A stretch of DNA of 64,000 bases from Propionigenium maris DSM 9537 (GCF_027925155.1 NZ_BSDY01000013.1:18343-82342); one strand, 5' to 3'; positions 33,243 to 42,838 are shown, numbered from the stretch's first letter. The notes: generated from the letters alone by a model not told the origin. Program-made: numbers and translations.

Positions 33243-33547
33243 ATATAATGGTATTTACAACCTTTAGCAACAAGGAGGAAGCCAGAAGGATAGCGGGGAT
33301 ACTCTTAGAGGAGAAGGCAGCTGCATGCGTGCAATTGAAGGAGATAGAAAGTCTCTACATGTGGAAGGGACATATAGAGGAGGACAGGGAGGTCCAGGGA
33401 CTTATTAAGACTAGAAGGGAGCTCTTTGGCATAGTAGAAGAGATAATCAAGAGGGAGCACTCCTATGAGGTGCCCCAGATTGTGGCAGTGGATATAGAGA
33501 GTGGAAGTGAGGCCTACCTTCAGTGGATAGGAGAGGTGACCAGATAG
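33239..33547 (+). CDS. cutA: CutA1 divalent-cation tolerance protein
   Basis: 102 residues. Recognised from VFTTFSNKEEARRIAGILLEEK, AACVQ, MYMWKG-like SLYMWKGHIEE and the C-terminal YEVPQIVAVDI. A trimeric ferredoxin-like-fold protein associated with copper tolerance. ATGA overlap with the HesB-like gene shows coupled translation. Confidence 0.92.
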   Translation: MNIMVFTTFSNKEEARRIAGILLEEKAAACVQLKEIESLYMWKGHIEEDREVQGLIKTRRELFGIVEEIIKREHSYEVPQIVAVDIESGSEAYLQWIGEVTR

Positions 33548-33655
33548 CAGAAATACTGGTATATTAAAGGTTAAATCCCCAAAGAGACGGTTGAATTGTA
33601 GGAGGGGATAATGTATAATATATCTAGATTTTATAATGGATTTAGGAGGAAGTAG

Positions 33656-34126
33656 ATGAAGATAGCACTGGGAGCAGACCACGGAGGATACACACTAAAG
33701 GAGCAGATTAAGAAGCACTTAGAGGGGAAGGGGCATGAGGTAGTAGACCTTGGGGCACACTCAACTGAATCTGTGGACTATCCGGAGTTTGGAAGAGCAG
33801 TTGGAGAAGCTGTAGTTGAAGGTAAGGCAGACAGAGGAGTAGTTGTGTGCGGTACTGGAATCGGTATCTCTATCGCTGCAAACAAGGTAAAGGGGGTAAG
33901 AGCAGCTCTTTGCACAAATACAACAATGGCTAGACTGACTAGAGAGCACAACGACGCCAATGTACTGGCTATAGGAGCTAGAATGGTAGGAGACGTGCTG
34001 GCACTTGAGATGGTGGATACATTCCTTACAACTGAGTTTGAGGGAGGAAGACACGCAAACAGAGTGGCTAAGATAGAGGGAGAAGAGAAGAAGGGCGGAT
34101 GCAGCTGCGGCGGAAACTGCCACTAA
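33656..34126 (+). CDS. rpiB: Ribose-5-phosphate isomerase B
   Basis: 156 residues. MKIALGADHGGYTLKEQIK, VDYPEFG, GVVVCGTGIGISIAANK (catalytic cysteine) and REHNDANVLAIGARM are diagnostic of RpiB. Interconverts ribose 5-phosphate and ribulose 5-phosphate. Odd feature: the chain ends in a cysteine-rich tail, GGCSCGGNCH, which RpiB does not need and could bind metal. AGGAGG precedes the ATG. Confidence 0.96.
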   Translation: MKIALGADHGGYTLKEQIKKHLEGKGHEVVDLGAHSTESVDYPEFGRAVGEAVVEGKADRGVVVCGTGIGISIAANKVKGVRAALCTNTTMARLTREHNDANVLAIGARMVGDVLALEMVDTFLTTEFEGGRHANRVAKIEGEEKKGGCSCGGNCH

Positions 34127-34156
34127 GATATATAAGAGATAGAGGAGGAATCATAG

Positions 34157-34501
34157 ATGTCTACAATTTTTACTAAGATAATAGAAAGAGAGATTCCAGC
34201 AAACATCGTATATGAGAATGATAAGGTACTAGCCTTTAAGGATATCAATCCCCAGGCACCGATTCATATACTTGTAGTTCCCAAGAAGGAGATCCCTACA
34301 GTTAATGATATAAAGGCTGAGGACAGGGAGCTTATCGGAGAGATGTACCTAGCTATAGGTGAGATCACCAAGGAACTAGGAGTACAGGAGGAAGGATACA
34401 GAGTAATCACCAACTGTAACCAGTATGGAGGGCAGGAGGTATTCCACCTACACTTCCACATAATGGCTGGAGAACCTCTAGGGCCTATGAGAGCAAGGTA
34501 A
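34157..34501 (+). CDS. HIT-family nucleotide hydrolase (HinT type)
   Basis: 114 residues. The histidine triad HLHFH is near the C-terminus (about 96-100), with TIFTKIIEREIPANIVYEND at the start, typical of HinT. Hydrolyses purine nucleoside phosphoramidates. GAGGAGG precedes the start; follows rpiB by 30 bases, likely same transcript. Confidence 0.95.
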   Translation: MSTIFTKIIEREIPANIVYENDKVLAFKDINPQAPIHILVVPKKEIPTVNDIKAEDRELIGEMYLAIGEITKELGVQEEGYRVITNCNQYGGQEVFHLHFHIMAGEPLGPMRAR

Positions 34502-34560
34502 CATGAAGGTGAAGATGAATTTTTTATAGATTTTCATTTTTTGAAACTTAAAAAATTTTA

Positions 34561-34598
34561 AACCAGAAAAAATCAGGATAGATTTTTTCTGGTTTTTT
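34561..34598. terminator. Bidirectional terminator
   Basis: 14-bp hairpin aaccagaaaaaatc/gattttttctggtt at 34561-34594 with T-rich flanks both ways; serves the HIT gene (+) and the serine-hydrolase pseudogene (-). Confidence 0.85.
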
Positions 34599-35831
34599 AT
34601 TTACTTAAATTTTCAGTAATTCTACGAAAAACTTCTACAGTTTCTATGGACCTCTCAGTTCCATCTAGGTTATAGTCTGTATATGCTGAACTCTTTACTA
34701 TTACAACTCTGTGCTCGGGATTTACATAGATAAACTGGCTGTAAATTCCTTTTGCAAGATTATCTCCCTTTGGTTCCGGAGGAATCCACCAATGAAAACC
34801 ATAACCAAATGGTGAATCTGAAAGAACGTTTTTCCCTGGCTCTAAGTGAGGTGAATCTGGAGTAACAGAGGCAGTAATCCAATCTTTCTGAATTATCTGC
34901 TCTCCATCCCATAAGCCATTATTTAAATAAAGCATGCCAAACCGGGCATAATCTCTGAGTACAGCATTAAAACCGCCAAAAGCCAATTCCATTCCTCTGT
35001 TATCGAGAAGCCAATAAGCATTGGACTCCATCCCTATTCTTTCCCATATTTTTTCCTGAAGATAGGTTGTTAAGGACTTACCTGTAGCTTCTCTTATTAC
35101 CATTCCCAGAACCTGAGTATTTACACTGATATAGTGATTATAAGTTCCCGGTTTTTTTTCACGGCTCAAAGATGAAACATAAGTATCTAAAGAGGTGTTA
35201 AAAGCAATTGCCCTGCCTAAACGGTTGATATCTGAAAAAAATCTCCGTAATCTTCATTAAAATCTATTCCAGAAGACATCTGGAGAACATCCTTAATAGA
35301 TACCCCTTCATATCCGCTGCCATGCAGGGAAGGAACATATTTTGTAACCGGCTCGGAAATATCTTTTATATAGCCTTCCTCCACAGCGATTCCTATCAAC
35401 GCTGAAATAATTGATTTTACAACCGACCAGGAAATTACTTTAGTATCGGCACTATTCCCGTTATAATTTTTTTCAAAGGTGATCTTTCCATCTTTAATTA
35501 CTATTAGCCCTGTTGTCTGCGTGTCTTTAAGAAATCCATTAACACTCCTTATCTCACCTAAGTATCTATATGTATCAGGAAGTTCAATAAGATCATACTC
35601 AAAGCGATGAATCGATTGTCCACGATAAACAGTTGACGTATCAAAATATCTGTCCATATTTCTAAAATTATCCACTATCTTATCTGAGTTAAACAGTGTG
35701 ACTACACGATAGACGCGAATAATTTTTTTGTAAAATAATATAGATAGGATAAGAACGACTCCTATGATAATTAAAATCATTTTCTTATCTATTCTTCCTA
35801 TTCTATTACTTTTAAATTTTCTCTCTTTCAT
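34597..35831 (-). pseudogene. Serine hydrolase (class C beta-lactamase family), frameshifted
   Basis: Two frames make one protein of about 410 residues. The first part (35831-35217) has a membrane anchor (MILIIIGVVLILSILFY) and the catalytic SxxK in SWSVVKS; the second (ending 34597) has the Y-x-N region YNHYISVN and the C-terminal HxG-like region. They join if one T is added to the run of seven (A run 35235-35241 on +): the reading then continues GDFFSDINRLGRAIAFN into the second part. So a single-base deletion in a homopolymer, real or a sequencing error, or slipped-strand variation. Confidence 0.85.
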
Positions 35832-35943
35832 AAGTTTTCTCCGGCTTACCTTTATTAATCAAGCTTTATAAATGTATTAGAGGATTTAAGGTTCTATCCT
35901 TTAATAGATTATTAGAGACTAAACCTATCAGGGAGGTATTCAT

Positions 35944-37119
35944 ATGCGCTGGAAAATTAGCTTTCTTAATATACTGCTGCTTATTTCATTTTTTACAGGA
36001 TGTTCCACCGATAACCAAGAATTTTTTGAGGCAGAAAATTATTTTTCCAGCAGCTATGCAGAAGCCCGGAGGAAGTTTATAGGTGTATCTCTTGGATCTG
36101 GCGCCCATATAGAAAGCTTAGAAAATCCAAATAAGGGTCCTAGCGGCGAACTACTCTATACAGACATTGCTTTGTTTGAATCTGAGAAGGCAAAAAATAT
36201 CCTTGTTTTAATATCGGGTACCCATGGAGTAGAGGGTTTTGCCGGTTCCGGCATTCAGATTGGCCTCCTAGAGGAAGGGATAATTTCAGAATTACCTCCC
36301 GATACAAGTTTACTTATGATCCATGCATTAAACCCATACGGGTTTTCCCATATACGTAGGTTTGATGAGAATAATATTGACCCAAACCGTAATTTTGTAG
36401 ACCATTCAGAGGATCCACGTGAAAATAAAGGTTACGAAGTCCTTAAAGACTCCATTTCTCCAGAGTCTGTCTCCTTTTTTACAAATATAAAATCTTTATT
36501 CAGATTAATGGGATATGGTTTGAAAAACAGAAGCATGTCCAAGCTAAAGGTTGCAATAAGTAGAGGACAGTATACAGATCCTGACGGTCTTTTTTATGGG
36601 GGAAGGTTTAAAGGGTGGGTACATAATACAATAGAGTATATAACTCAGAAATACCTTTTCCAGGCTGAACGTGTTATTGTTTTAGATTTTCATACTGGTC
36701 TGGGAGATTATGGAAGTTGTGAAATCATAACAAATGAAAAGGAGAATTCAGAAGTCTATATACGTGCTAAAAAGATCTGGGGAAACAAGGTCAAAACTAC
36801 CTATTCTGAAGATTCTGTTTCTATACACATAGCCAGCTCTCTTAAGCTTGCTCTTCCAAGTATGCTGTCAAATAAGGTTGAAGTCACTGTGGTAAGCCCT
36901 GAATTTGGAACTTTATCCCCTTTAAAGGTTTTTTGGGCCCTCAGATCAGAAAACTGGCTCCATCACCATGGAAGTAAAGATCATCCAAAAGCCAAGAAGA
37001 TTAAAAGCAGGCTGTTACAGGCCTTTTACCCCGATGATTCTGATTGGAAAGTTAGTGTCTGGAAGCAAGGAAGGGACATTGTAAAGGAAGCATTAAGTAG
37101 TTTGGACATTAAAAATTAA
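35944..37119 (+). CDS. DUF2817 lipoprotein, M14-like carboxypeptidase fold
   Basis: 391 residues. Lipobox at the N-terminus (LLISFFTGCS). Zinc-peptidase motifs: SGTHGVEGFAGSGIQ (H-x-x-E), LNPYGFSHIRRFDENNIDPNRNF and LDFHTGLG (third zinc ligand region). DUF2817 proteins are predicted zinc carboxypeptidases or deacylases. Anchored outside the cytoplasmic membrane. AGGGAGG precedes the start. Divergent from the broken serine hydrolase; both may have acted on cell-wall or peptide substrates. Confidence 0.82.
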   Translation: MRWKISFLNILLLISFFTGCSTDNQEFFEAENYFSSSYAEARRKFIGVSLGSGAHIESLENPNKGPSGELLYTDIALFESEKAKNILVLISGTHGVEGFAGSGIQIGLLEEGIISELPPDTSLLMIHALNPYGFSHIRRFDENNIDPNRNFVDHSEDPRENKGYEVLKDSISPESVSFFTNIKSLFRLMGYGLKNRSMSKLKVAISRGQYTDPDGLFYGGRFKGWVHNTIEYITQKYLFQAERVIVLDFHTGLGDYGSCEIITNEKENSEVYIRAKKIWGNKVKTTYSEDSVSIHIASSLKLALPSMLSNKVEVTVVSPEFGTLSPLKVFWALRSENWLHHHGSKDHPKAKKIKSRLLQAFYPDDSDWKVSVWKQGRDIVKEALSSLDIKN

Positions 37120-37244
37120 AATTGGCAGCCAATGGCTATACTTATCAAGCTAATAAATCTCAAAGACCATAGTAATTATAACTGTGGTCTTTGCTTAGTG
37201 GAAAGTAGAAAGCCTGGCGACTTGCTAGAATAAAAAATTGGAAT

Positions 37245-37277
37245 AAAAAAAGCACATAGGATTGCTTTCCTATGTGC
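37245..37277 (-). terminator. Terminator of the BCCT gene
   Basis: gcacatagga/tcctatgtgc hairpin at 37252-37277, then seven T on the minus strand. Confidence 0.9.
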
Positions 37278-37381
37278 CCTCTTAATTACTGTCTCTTGCT
37301 GACTTTCTTATGAAATTGATGGTTTACCAAAAATTTTAAACAGACTCTATACAAAACTTGAAAAAAGGTCAGGAGAATTCT

Positions 37382-39064
37382 TTAGTCTATATTTAACCTC
37401 GATTTTACCTTTTCGTCATTTTCGAAAGCACCCCTTATCTTTTCATTAAATAGGGTTACCGCCATCTTGTCTTCCCTGTATTCCTTAAGTTTTTTAAGAT
37501 CTTTTCTCAGTCCAACATGAAGACTGTAGCTCATAAGTAATAATATAATTGCAAACGGGAAGCCAGATGCTACAACTCCTGCCTGTAGTGCATATAGAGC
37601 ATTATTTCCACCTAACAACAGAAGGGCAATAGCTATCGTTCCCTCCATGGAAGCCCAAAACACCCTCTGTGGTATGGGAGAATCCAGCTTTCCTCCAGAA
37701 GTTAAATTATCTACAACAAGTGATCCTGAATCTGAAGACGTTACGAAAAAAGAGATTATAAGGAATGTTCCCATGGCAGACATTATAGTTTTCAGTACTC
37801 CAGGTATCTGCATCCCGTTAATCATAGCAAAAAGTGCTGTAGATGTATTGGAATTTACAGCCTCATAGACCTGCCCACCTGTAGCAGCATCCTGATATAG
37901 TGCCGTAGCTCCAAATGTTGACATCCAGACAAAAGTCAGAAGGACAGGAATTACTAAGATTGCAGTAACAAATTCTCTGACACTTCTACCTTTGGAAATT
38001 CTGGCAATGAACATCCCTACAAATGGAGACCAAGATATCCACCAAGCCCAGTAGAATACTGTCCAAGATCCCTGCCATGAGTTTCCGTTTTCACTGAAAA
38101 AACTAAGGGTAACAAAGTTATTTAAATAGTATCCCAAACCGTTATTAAATGACCTCAATATATAAAGTGTGGGCCCTAAAACTAATACCAATAAAAGAAA
38201 GACTCCTGCTACCCTCATATTCAATTCAGAGAGTATTCTTACCCCTTTACCAATTCCTGAAACAACAGATAGGGTTGCAATTAAAGTTATGATAATTATT
38301 ATCCCTACCTGAATATTTGTACTTTGAGGAACACCAAATAAATAGTTTAATCCGGCATTTATCTGCTGAGCTCCAAGTCCTAAGGAGATGGCCAATCCAA
38401 ACAGACAAGAAATTACAGCACTAATATCTATTATATCTCCGATCTTTCCAAAAACCTTATCCTTAAAAATAGGATAAAAAACAGATCTCAATGAGAGAGG
38501 AAGCCCTCTGTTATATGCAAAAAATGCAAGGGCTAAAGCTATAAGTGCATAGATCCCCCATCCATGAAATCCCCAGTGTAAAAAGGTTATAGCCAGAGCT
38601 TCAGTGGGTGAAGAGCCTCCAGTCATAGGGAGAACACTATTTGCGTGAAATATAGGTTCTGCCACACCAAAGAACAGTAAACCAATACCCATTCCGGCTC
38701 CCATCAGCATAGAATACCATGAGAAATTTGAAAATTCCGGCTTCGCTTCTGGTCCTCCCAGTCTTATTTCCCCCAGTTTGCTGCACATGAGGTAGATTGG
38801 AAAGACCAAAAAGAAGTTAGCACTTAATATAAAAAACCAGTTGAAGTTCCCTGTGATCTTATCCTTTAAACCTCTCAACATAACATTAGCATACTCTGGA
38901 TTATAAAGTGTCAACCCAATGAGCAACAAAACAAAAGTTCCAGATATCAGAGATACCTCTGGATGAAAATCAAATCCATATTTGTTAAAATTTCTCTCGT
39001 GCAGCTTATCTGTTTTCCCCTTAAACCTATCGGTTTCGAATTTCGGTTTTTTTAATTTAACCAT
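37382..39064 (-). CDS. BCCT-family transporter (betaine/carnitine/choline)
   Basis: 560 residues, twelve membrane helices. The family signature FYWAWWISWSPFVGMFIARISKGRSVREF is present, as is GAGMGIGLLFFGVAEP. Substrate is a quaternary amine; which one cannot be told, but osmoprotection or use of betaine as a nutrient both fit. AAGGAGGAG precedes the ATG. The gene has a strong promoter nearly 300 bases upstream and a conditional terminator just before the ribosome-binding site. Confidence 0.94.
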   Translation of the reverse strand: MVKLKKPKFETDRFKGKTDKLHERNFNKYGFDFHPEVSLISGTFVLLLIGLTLYNPEYANVMLRGLKDKITGNFNWFFILSANFFLVFPIYLMCSKLGEIRLGGPEAKPEFSNFSWYSMLMGAGMGIGLLFFGVAEPIFHANSVLPMTGGSSPTEALAITFLHWGFHGWGIYALIALALAFFAYNRGLPLSLRSVFYPIFKDKVFGKIGDIIDISAVISCLFGLAISLGLGAQQINAGLNYLFGVPQSTNIQVGIIIIITLIATLSVVSGIGKGVRILSELNMRVAGVFLLLVLVLGPTLYILRSFNNGLGYYLNNFVTLSFFSENGNSWQGSWTVFYWAWWISWSPFVGMFIARISKGRSVREFVTAILVIPVLLTFVWMSTFGATALYQDAATGGQVYEAVNSNTSTALFAMINGMQIPGVLKTIMSAMGTFLIISFFVTSSDSGSLVVDNLTSGGKLDSPIPQRVFWASMEGTIAIALLLLGGNNALYALQAGVVASGFPFAIILLLMSYSLHVGLRKDLKKLKEYREDKMAVTLFNEKIRGAFENDEKVKSRLNID

Positions 39065-39080
39065 ACAACTCCTCCTTAAA

Positions 39081-39133
39081 AATAAAAAAACACTCCAACT
39101 CTATTATCGGTTGATAATAGAGTTAGAGTGTTT
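39081..39133 (-). terminator. Leader terminator (attenuator) of the BCCT gene
   Basis: Very long hairpin, arms 39088-39108 and 39113-39133 (21 pairs, one mismatch, 4-base loop), followed by seven T that end about five bases before the ribosome-binding site. As it sits between promoter and gene it must be regulated. Confidence 0.85.
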
Positions 39134-39359
39134 AAGTTTCGCCATAGTGACTCACTTTATACCATTAAAAATAGTATAATTCATTGCCTGAAATCCAGAC
39201 CCTGAATAAACCCCAGTTCTATAAGATGTTTTTCAGCCATGCTTTCCTTCTTTCGGCCAGTTTGAATCCCCACTACCAATAGCATTGAAGACCTTACCAG
39301 TCAAGTACTCACTTGATTTACTTTACATTTGAATTTTTTCGCACATGTTTATTTTCCAC
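39134..39359 (-). promoter_or_regulatory. Structured leader of the BCCT gene
   Basis: About 225 bases of leader with many purine-rich internal loops. Possible stems on the minus strand: AAGT/ACTT at the start, ATGCT/AGCAT enclosing ACTGGCCGAAAGAAGG, GCTGAAA/TTTCAGGC enclosing a 36-base loop, and TTATAC/GTATAA. Looks like a riboswitch-type aptamer plus terminator; class not recognised. Confidence 0.5.
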
Positions 39360-39365
39360 ATAAAT

Positions 39366-39394
39366 ATGTTAACACAAATATTTATTTATGTCAA
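39366..39394 (-). promoter_or_regulatory. Promoter of the BCCT gene
   Basis: Minus-strand TTGACA, 17-base spacer, TAACAT, same hexamers and spacing as the EamA promoter. Confidence 0.75.
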
Positions 39395-39766
39395 ATATGT
39401 TCTAAAATAAATCAATATCAAATAAAGAGAGATAAGTTTTTAAAAGTTAGCAAAAGAGTATTTAGAGAAAGAAGGGCTTATATTCCCGTCTGAAACTTTA
39501 ATCTTTGCAACAGTTTGTGGCTTAAAAGATTTATTTAATTATAGCAGAGTCTATCCCGAGAACTTGCTGTAATGCCATCCTTTATTATATTAATGCCAAG
39601 GCTACAGTTTTTGTAGTCCTGGAGTTCACAGGTAAGGTTTGGGGACCGAACCCATGCAGAATCATGGGAATCTATAATTCAACAATTAACAAAATTATAG
39701 ATAATTCTCCTTCTATTCTTAAATGTTTTTAACAAACAAAAGATCTTCCAGAAGCAATACGAGGGT
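39395..39766. other. Degraded intergenic stretch
   Basis: About 370 bases with no intact gene. Short protein-like pieces on + (around 39530-39580 and 39585-39720) are broken by stops and frame changes, so this may be a decayed gene; identity not recognised. Confidence 0.3.
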
Positions 39767-40420
39767 TTAGTAGTTCATTATCCTTTCTTTAGCCCCATTA
39801 ATATCTACTACAGTTAAAGTCTTTCCACTTTTCTTAATAAGATTTTCATCCTGGAGCTTTTTTATAATTCTCTGAAGGGTCCGTATATCAATATGTATAA
39901 GGAGTGCTAATTCTTCTGTAGAATTATAGTGAATAGATCCTCCACTAGATATTAAATAATTAATAAAATACTGCTCATTTGAATATGAAACCTTAGCTGC
40001 GTAAGCTTTGAATAATCGAAGGATATTTTTAGACATGTTAATTATCATCTCCTCATAGATAGATAGGATGAATTTTATGTCCGCTTTATTCAGAAGTTTC
40101 TGTATAGGTATTTCAAGAAGAGTAGTAGAAGTCCTCCCCTCTATAACACTATCGAGACCTTCCTCCTGAAGGATTTAAAACCTTCCTAAAGAATCCCCCT
40201 GACTAAACGTCATATTAAATTCCATGTTATTTTCTAAAAAGATAGAGACTTTGATATCTCCATCCTCTATAAAATAGATACATTCTGGTTTAGGAATGAA
40301 AACCTCTCCTGCTGATATCCGGTGTAGATAAAAGAAGTTGTTAAGACCTTTGGAAGAAATTTGATTTAATTCATTACTTGTAAGTTTTGGAAGTATTTTA
40401 GCTATTTTCTTTATGTCCAT
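39767..40420 (-). pseudogene. CRP/FNR-family regulator interrupted by one in-frame TAA
   Basis: The minus-strand frame is continuous from 40420 to 39767 except for a single TAA at 40174-40172, after SQGDSLGRF. Read through it gives about 217 residues, parallel along its length to the intact 216-residue paralogue at 25867-26517 (for example HIDIRTLQRIIKKL versus HIEIRTLQRIIKKL). A point nonsense mutation in a recent duplicate or transferred copy. Two short proteins could still be made from it. Confidence 0.85.
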
Positions 40421-40633
40421 TTTACATTGTATGATATTTATATAACACCATACTCCTCCTTTTACTATTAGTCTTTAATGTCTAGAGGCCAGTCATAAGT
40501 ACCTCATTATTATTAACTTCAAACAAATATATTTATATAATTTGTATTACTCTATAATATGGAAGATTCCTTTACTTTCTATCCTTCTTTTTATACTCTT
40601 AAAATACAGAAAAAACTACACACCTCCTAAAAT

Positions 40634-40929
40634 TTAAAAGCAAAGGATTTTATTTGCCGGGACATACTTATAATCCTTATAGCTTACTCTAAATAATACC
40701 GCATAAAATAGTGGTACTACTCCCAAAGTAAGAGTTCTTCCGAATATAAGTGCTACTGCCAGTGGTGCAAATAGTGTTCCACCAAAGAAACATAGTGGCA
40801 GCAGCCCACAAAGAGCTGTTATTGTAGTCAGAAGTATAGGTCTCATTCTTCTCTGGCATGCTTCTATTACAGATGCCTGAGGTGTTCTCCCAAACTCTGT
40901 TAGCTGGAGATCTATACTACCGATGATTA
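40634..40929 (-). pseudogene. RND efflux transporter, C-terminal remnant
   Basis: The minus frame from about 40929 contains QLTEFGRTPQASVIEACQRRMRPILLTTITALCGLLPL, quoted here in part only as RRMRPILLTTITALCGLLPL, the well-known distal helix of AcrB/RND pumps, then FGRTLTLGVVPLFYAVLFR. Everything upstream of this last hundred residues is missing; the sequence merges into the stop of the 93-residue gene to the right. Leftover of a deletion. Confidence 0.8.
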
Positions 40930-40932
40930 GAG

Positions 40933-41214
40933 TTACTCTATTAGATGAATAAAATCTTTAAATCCCACTTCTGAAGGGGTATTCTTCACACTGTGAACGC
41001 CCTCTATAGAGAAAGGGGGGCAGCTGTAATGAATCTCAGCTATAGATTCCTCCAGAAAATTTATTGAGTAACAAACTTCTTTTGACAGTATTTTTTTAAC
41101 CTTATCTGGGTTAAATTTAAAATCGGACCCGCAGCTTATGATAATATAGGATCTCCCCAAAATAAGTGAACTGCTTAATTCGCCATTATTTAATATGTAG
41201 TAGGGTTTAGCCAT
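40933..41214 (-). CDS. Hypothetical protein, 93 residues
   Basis: Reads MAKPYYILNNGELSSSLI and so on; mixed alpha/beta, two cysteines, no signal peptide. AAAGGAG lies nine bases before the ATG. Family not recognised. It lies directly against the RND remnant, so its 3' end may have been created by the deletion. Confidence 0.5.
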   Translation of the reverse strand: MAKPYYILNNGELSSSLILGRSYIIISCGSDFKFNPDKVKKILSKEVCYSINFLEESIAEIHYSCPPFSIEGVHSVKNTPSEVGFKDFIHLIE

Positions 41215-41332
41215 AACTTATTCTCCTTTAAAATAATAATAATTTTTACTAAATCTATAAAGTGGTTTAGAATACAAGACCTTCTATTCACCCCTAAGGA
41301 CCAATAGTCTGAAAAGCCAGGTGCAGCACCAC

Positions 41333-42727
41333 TTATTTTAAGACCTTCTTTATCATGTTTAATTTCTGCGGGGTATATGGCGGGAAAAGCAGTCTTATTC
41401 TTACGGCTGTGGATTTATTGAGAATACTCTTCATATGAGAAAAGGTTTTGAAGCTCTCCTCTCCGTGATAACCTCCAATACCTGAGCTTCCCACACCACC
41501 AAAAGGAAGATGATGGTTGGTAAAGTGACTGACTGTGTCATTTACACAGGCTCCCCCAGAACTTGTTTCTTCAAGGACCTTCTCCTGGATGCTCCTGTTT
41601 TCAGTAAAAATATATAGGGCTAATGGTTTAGGGTGTTCATTGAGCATTTCAGTCACCCCTTCAATTGTAGTAAATGACATTATCGGCAAAATTGGCCCGA
41701 ATACCTCCTCCTCCATGGAAGCATCCCCCCAAGCAACATTATCGATCAAAGTTGGTTCAATATATTTTTTACCCAGGTTATAACCTCCCCCAAAAACAAT
41801 CTTATCTTTGTCTTTTTTGAGGATGGATATGAGTCTGTCTGTATGTCTTTCATTTACAATTCGTGCAAAATCTTTTGACTTTGAAACATCATCTCCATAA
41901 AATCTTCTGATAGTATCCTTTAGCTCTTCAATAAACTGATACCTTACAGATTCGTGGACTATTAAGTAGTCAGGAGCAATACATATCTGACCTGCATTAA
42001 AGAACTTGCCTAAAGCAACCCTTTCGGCAGCTACTTTAATATTGGCATCCCTATGGATAATACAAGGGCTTTTTCCCCCTAGCTCTAAGGTCACAGGCAC
42101 TAAGTTTTTACTCGCTGCAGCCATAACGATCCTTCCAACAGACACACTTCCTGTGAAGAAAATATAGTCAAAGGGAGAGTGTATTAAAGAGGAGATGACC
42201 TCTTCTCCCCCCTCCACTACACGTATATAGTTATTTGAAAAGTTTTTGCTAAGGAGATGGTTTATAAGTTTTGAAACAGAAGGAGTCTGTTCCGATGGCT
42301 TAACTACAACACAGTTCCCGGCAGCCATTGCACCAGCCATAGGCTCAATACACAGGTTAAATGGGAAATTAAAGGGACCAATTATTAAAGCGATGCCATA
42401 GGGCTCAGGCTTTATATAACTTTTGGACCCAAACTGTGTTAGGGGTGTTTTTACCTTTTTTATTTTTGACCATTTCTTTAGGTTCTTAATTGTAAAGGAG
42501 ATACTATTTAGAGTTGATCCAATTTCAGCTGCATAGCTTTCATTCTCATGTCTTCCTAGGTCAGATTCAAGTGCCTGGATTATCTCCTCCTGATTTTCAT
42601 AAATGATTTCCTTCAGCTTCTTTAGCTGCTCAATTCTGAATGAAAGAGACCTTGTTTGTCCTGTATAATAATACTCCTTCATCTCCTTTAATACCCTTTT
42701 ACTTTCGTATAAATTCACTTCATTCAT
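41333..42727 (-). CDS. NAD(P)-dependent aldehyde dehydrogenase (class 3, YwdH/coniferyl type)
   Basis: 464 residues, the short class-3 length. Motifs: VVKPSEQTPSVSKL (cofactor), FFTGSVSVGRIVM, LELGGKSPCI (catalytic glutamate) and FFNAGQICIAPDY (catalytic cysteine). Oxidises long-chain or aromatic aldehydes to acids. The hydrophobic C-terminus (RIRLLFPPYTPQKLNMIKK) may attach it to membrane. Sits between a broken FadL-type gene and the RND remnant; a lipid or hydrocarbon link is possible. Confidence 0.92.
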   Translation of the reverse strand: MNEVNLYESKRVLKEMKEYYYTGQTRSLSFRIEQLKKLKEIIYENQEEIIQALESDLGRHENESYAAEIGSTLNSISFTIKNLKKWSKIKKVKTPLTQFGSKSYIKPEPYGIALIIGPFNFPFNLCIEPMAGAMAAGNCVVVKPSEQTPSVSKLINHLLSKNFSNNYIRVVEGGEEVISSLIHSPFDYIFFTGSVSVGRIVMAAASKNLVPVTLELGGKSPCIIHRDANIKVAAERVALGKFFNAGQICIAPDYLIVHESVRYQFIEELKDTIRRFYGDDVSKSKDFARIVNERHTDRLISILKKDKDKIVFGGGYNLGKKYIEPTLIDNVAWGDASMEEEVFGPILPIMSFTTIEGVTEMLNEHPKPLALYIFTENRSIQEKVLEETSSGGACVNDTVSHFTNHHLPFGGVGSSGIGGYHGEESFKTFSHMKSILNKSTAVRIRLLFPPYTPQKLNMIKKVLK

Positions 42728-42784
42728 AGCATTGCCCCCCTATTAAATTATTGATTGCTAATCTTTAGTTTTATAATAAAACTG

Positions 42785-42815
42785 AATGACCAATCCTTCA
42801 GTTAATGATATAAAT
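42785..42815 (-). terminator. Possible terminator of the OmpP1/FadL-type gene
   Basis: AACTGAA/TTCAGTT hairpin with a 10-base loop followed on minus by TTATTATAAAA; the T tract is weak. Confidence 0.45.
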
Positions 42816-42838
42816 TGGATTACAGTTTTCCCAGAAGA

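Noticed and set aside
39181..39300. Apparent coding stretches in the BCCT leader on minus, one with an internal TGA
   Set aside because: Short, in two competing frames, no homologue recognised; the region lies between a clear promoter and terminator, so a structured leader explains it better.
39590..39670. tRNA-like GGTTTGGGGACCGAACCC segment
   Set aside because: No cloverleaf, no anticodon arm of correct size, no CCA context; just an inverted repeat in a decayed stretch.
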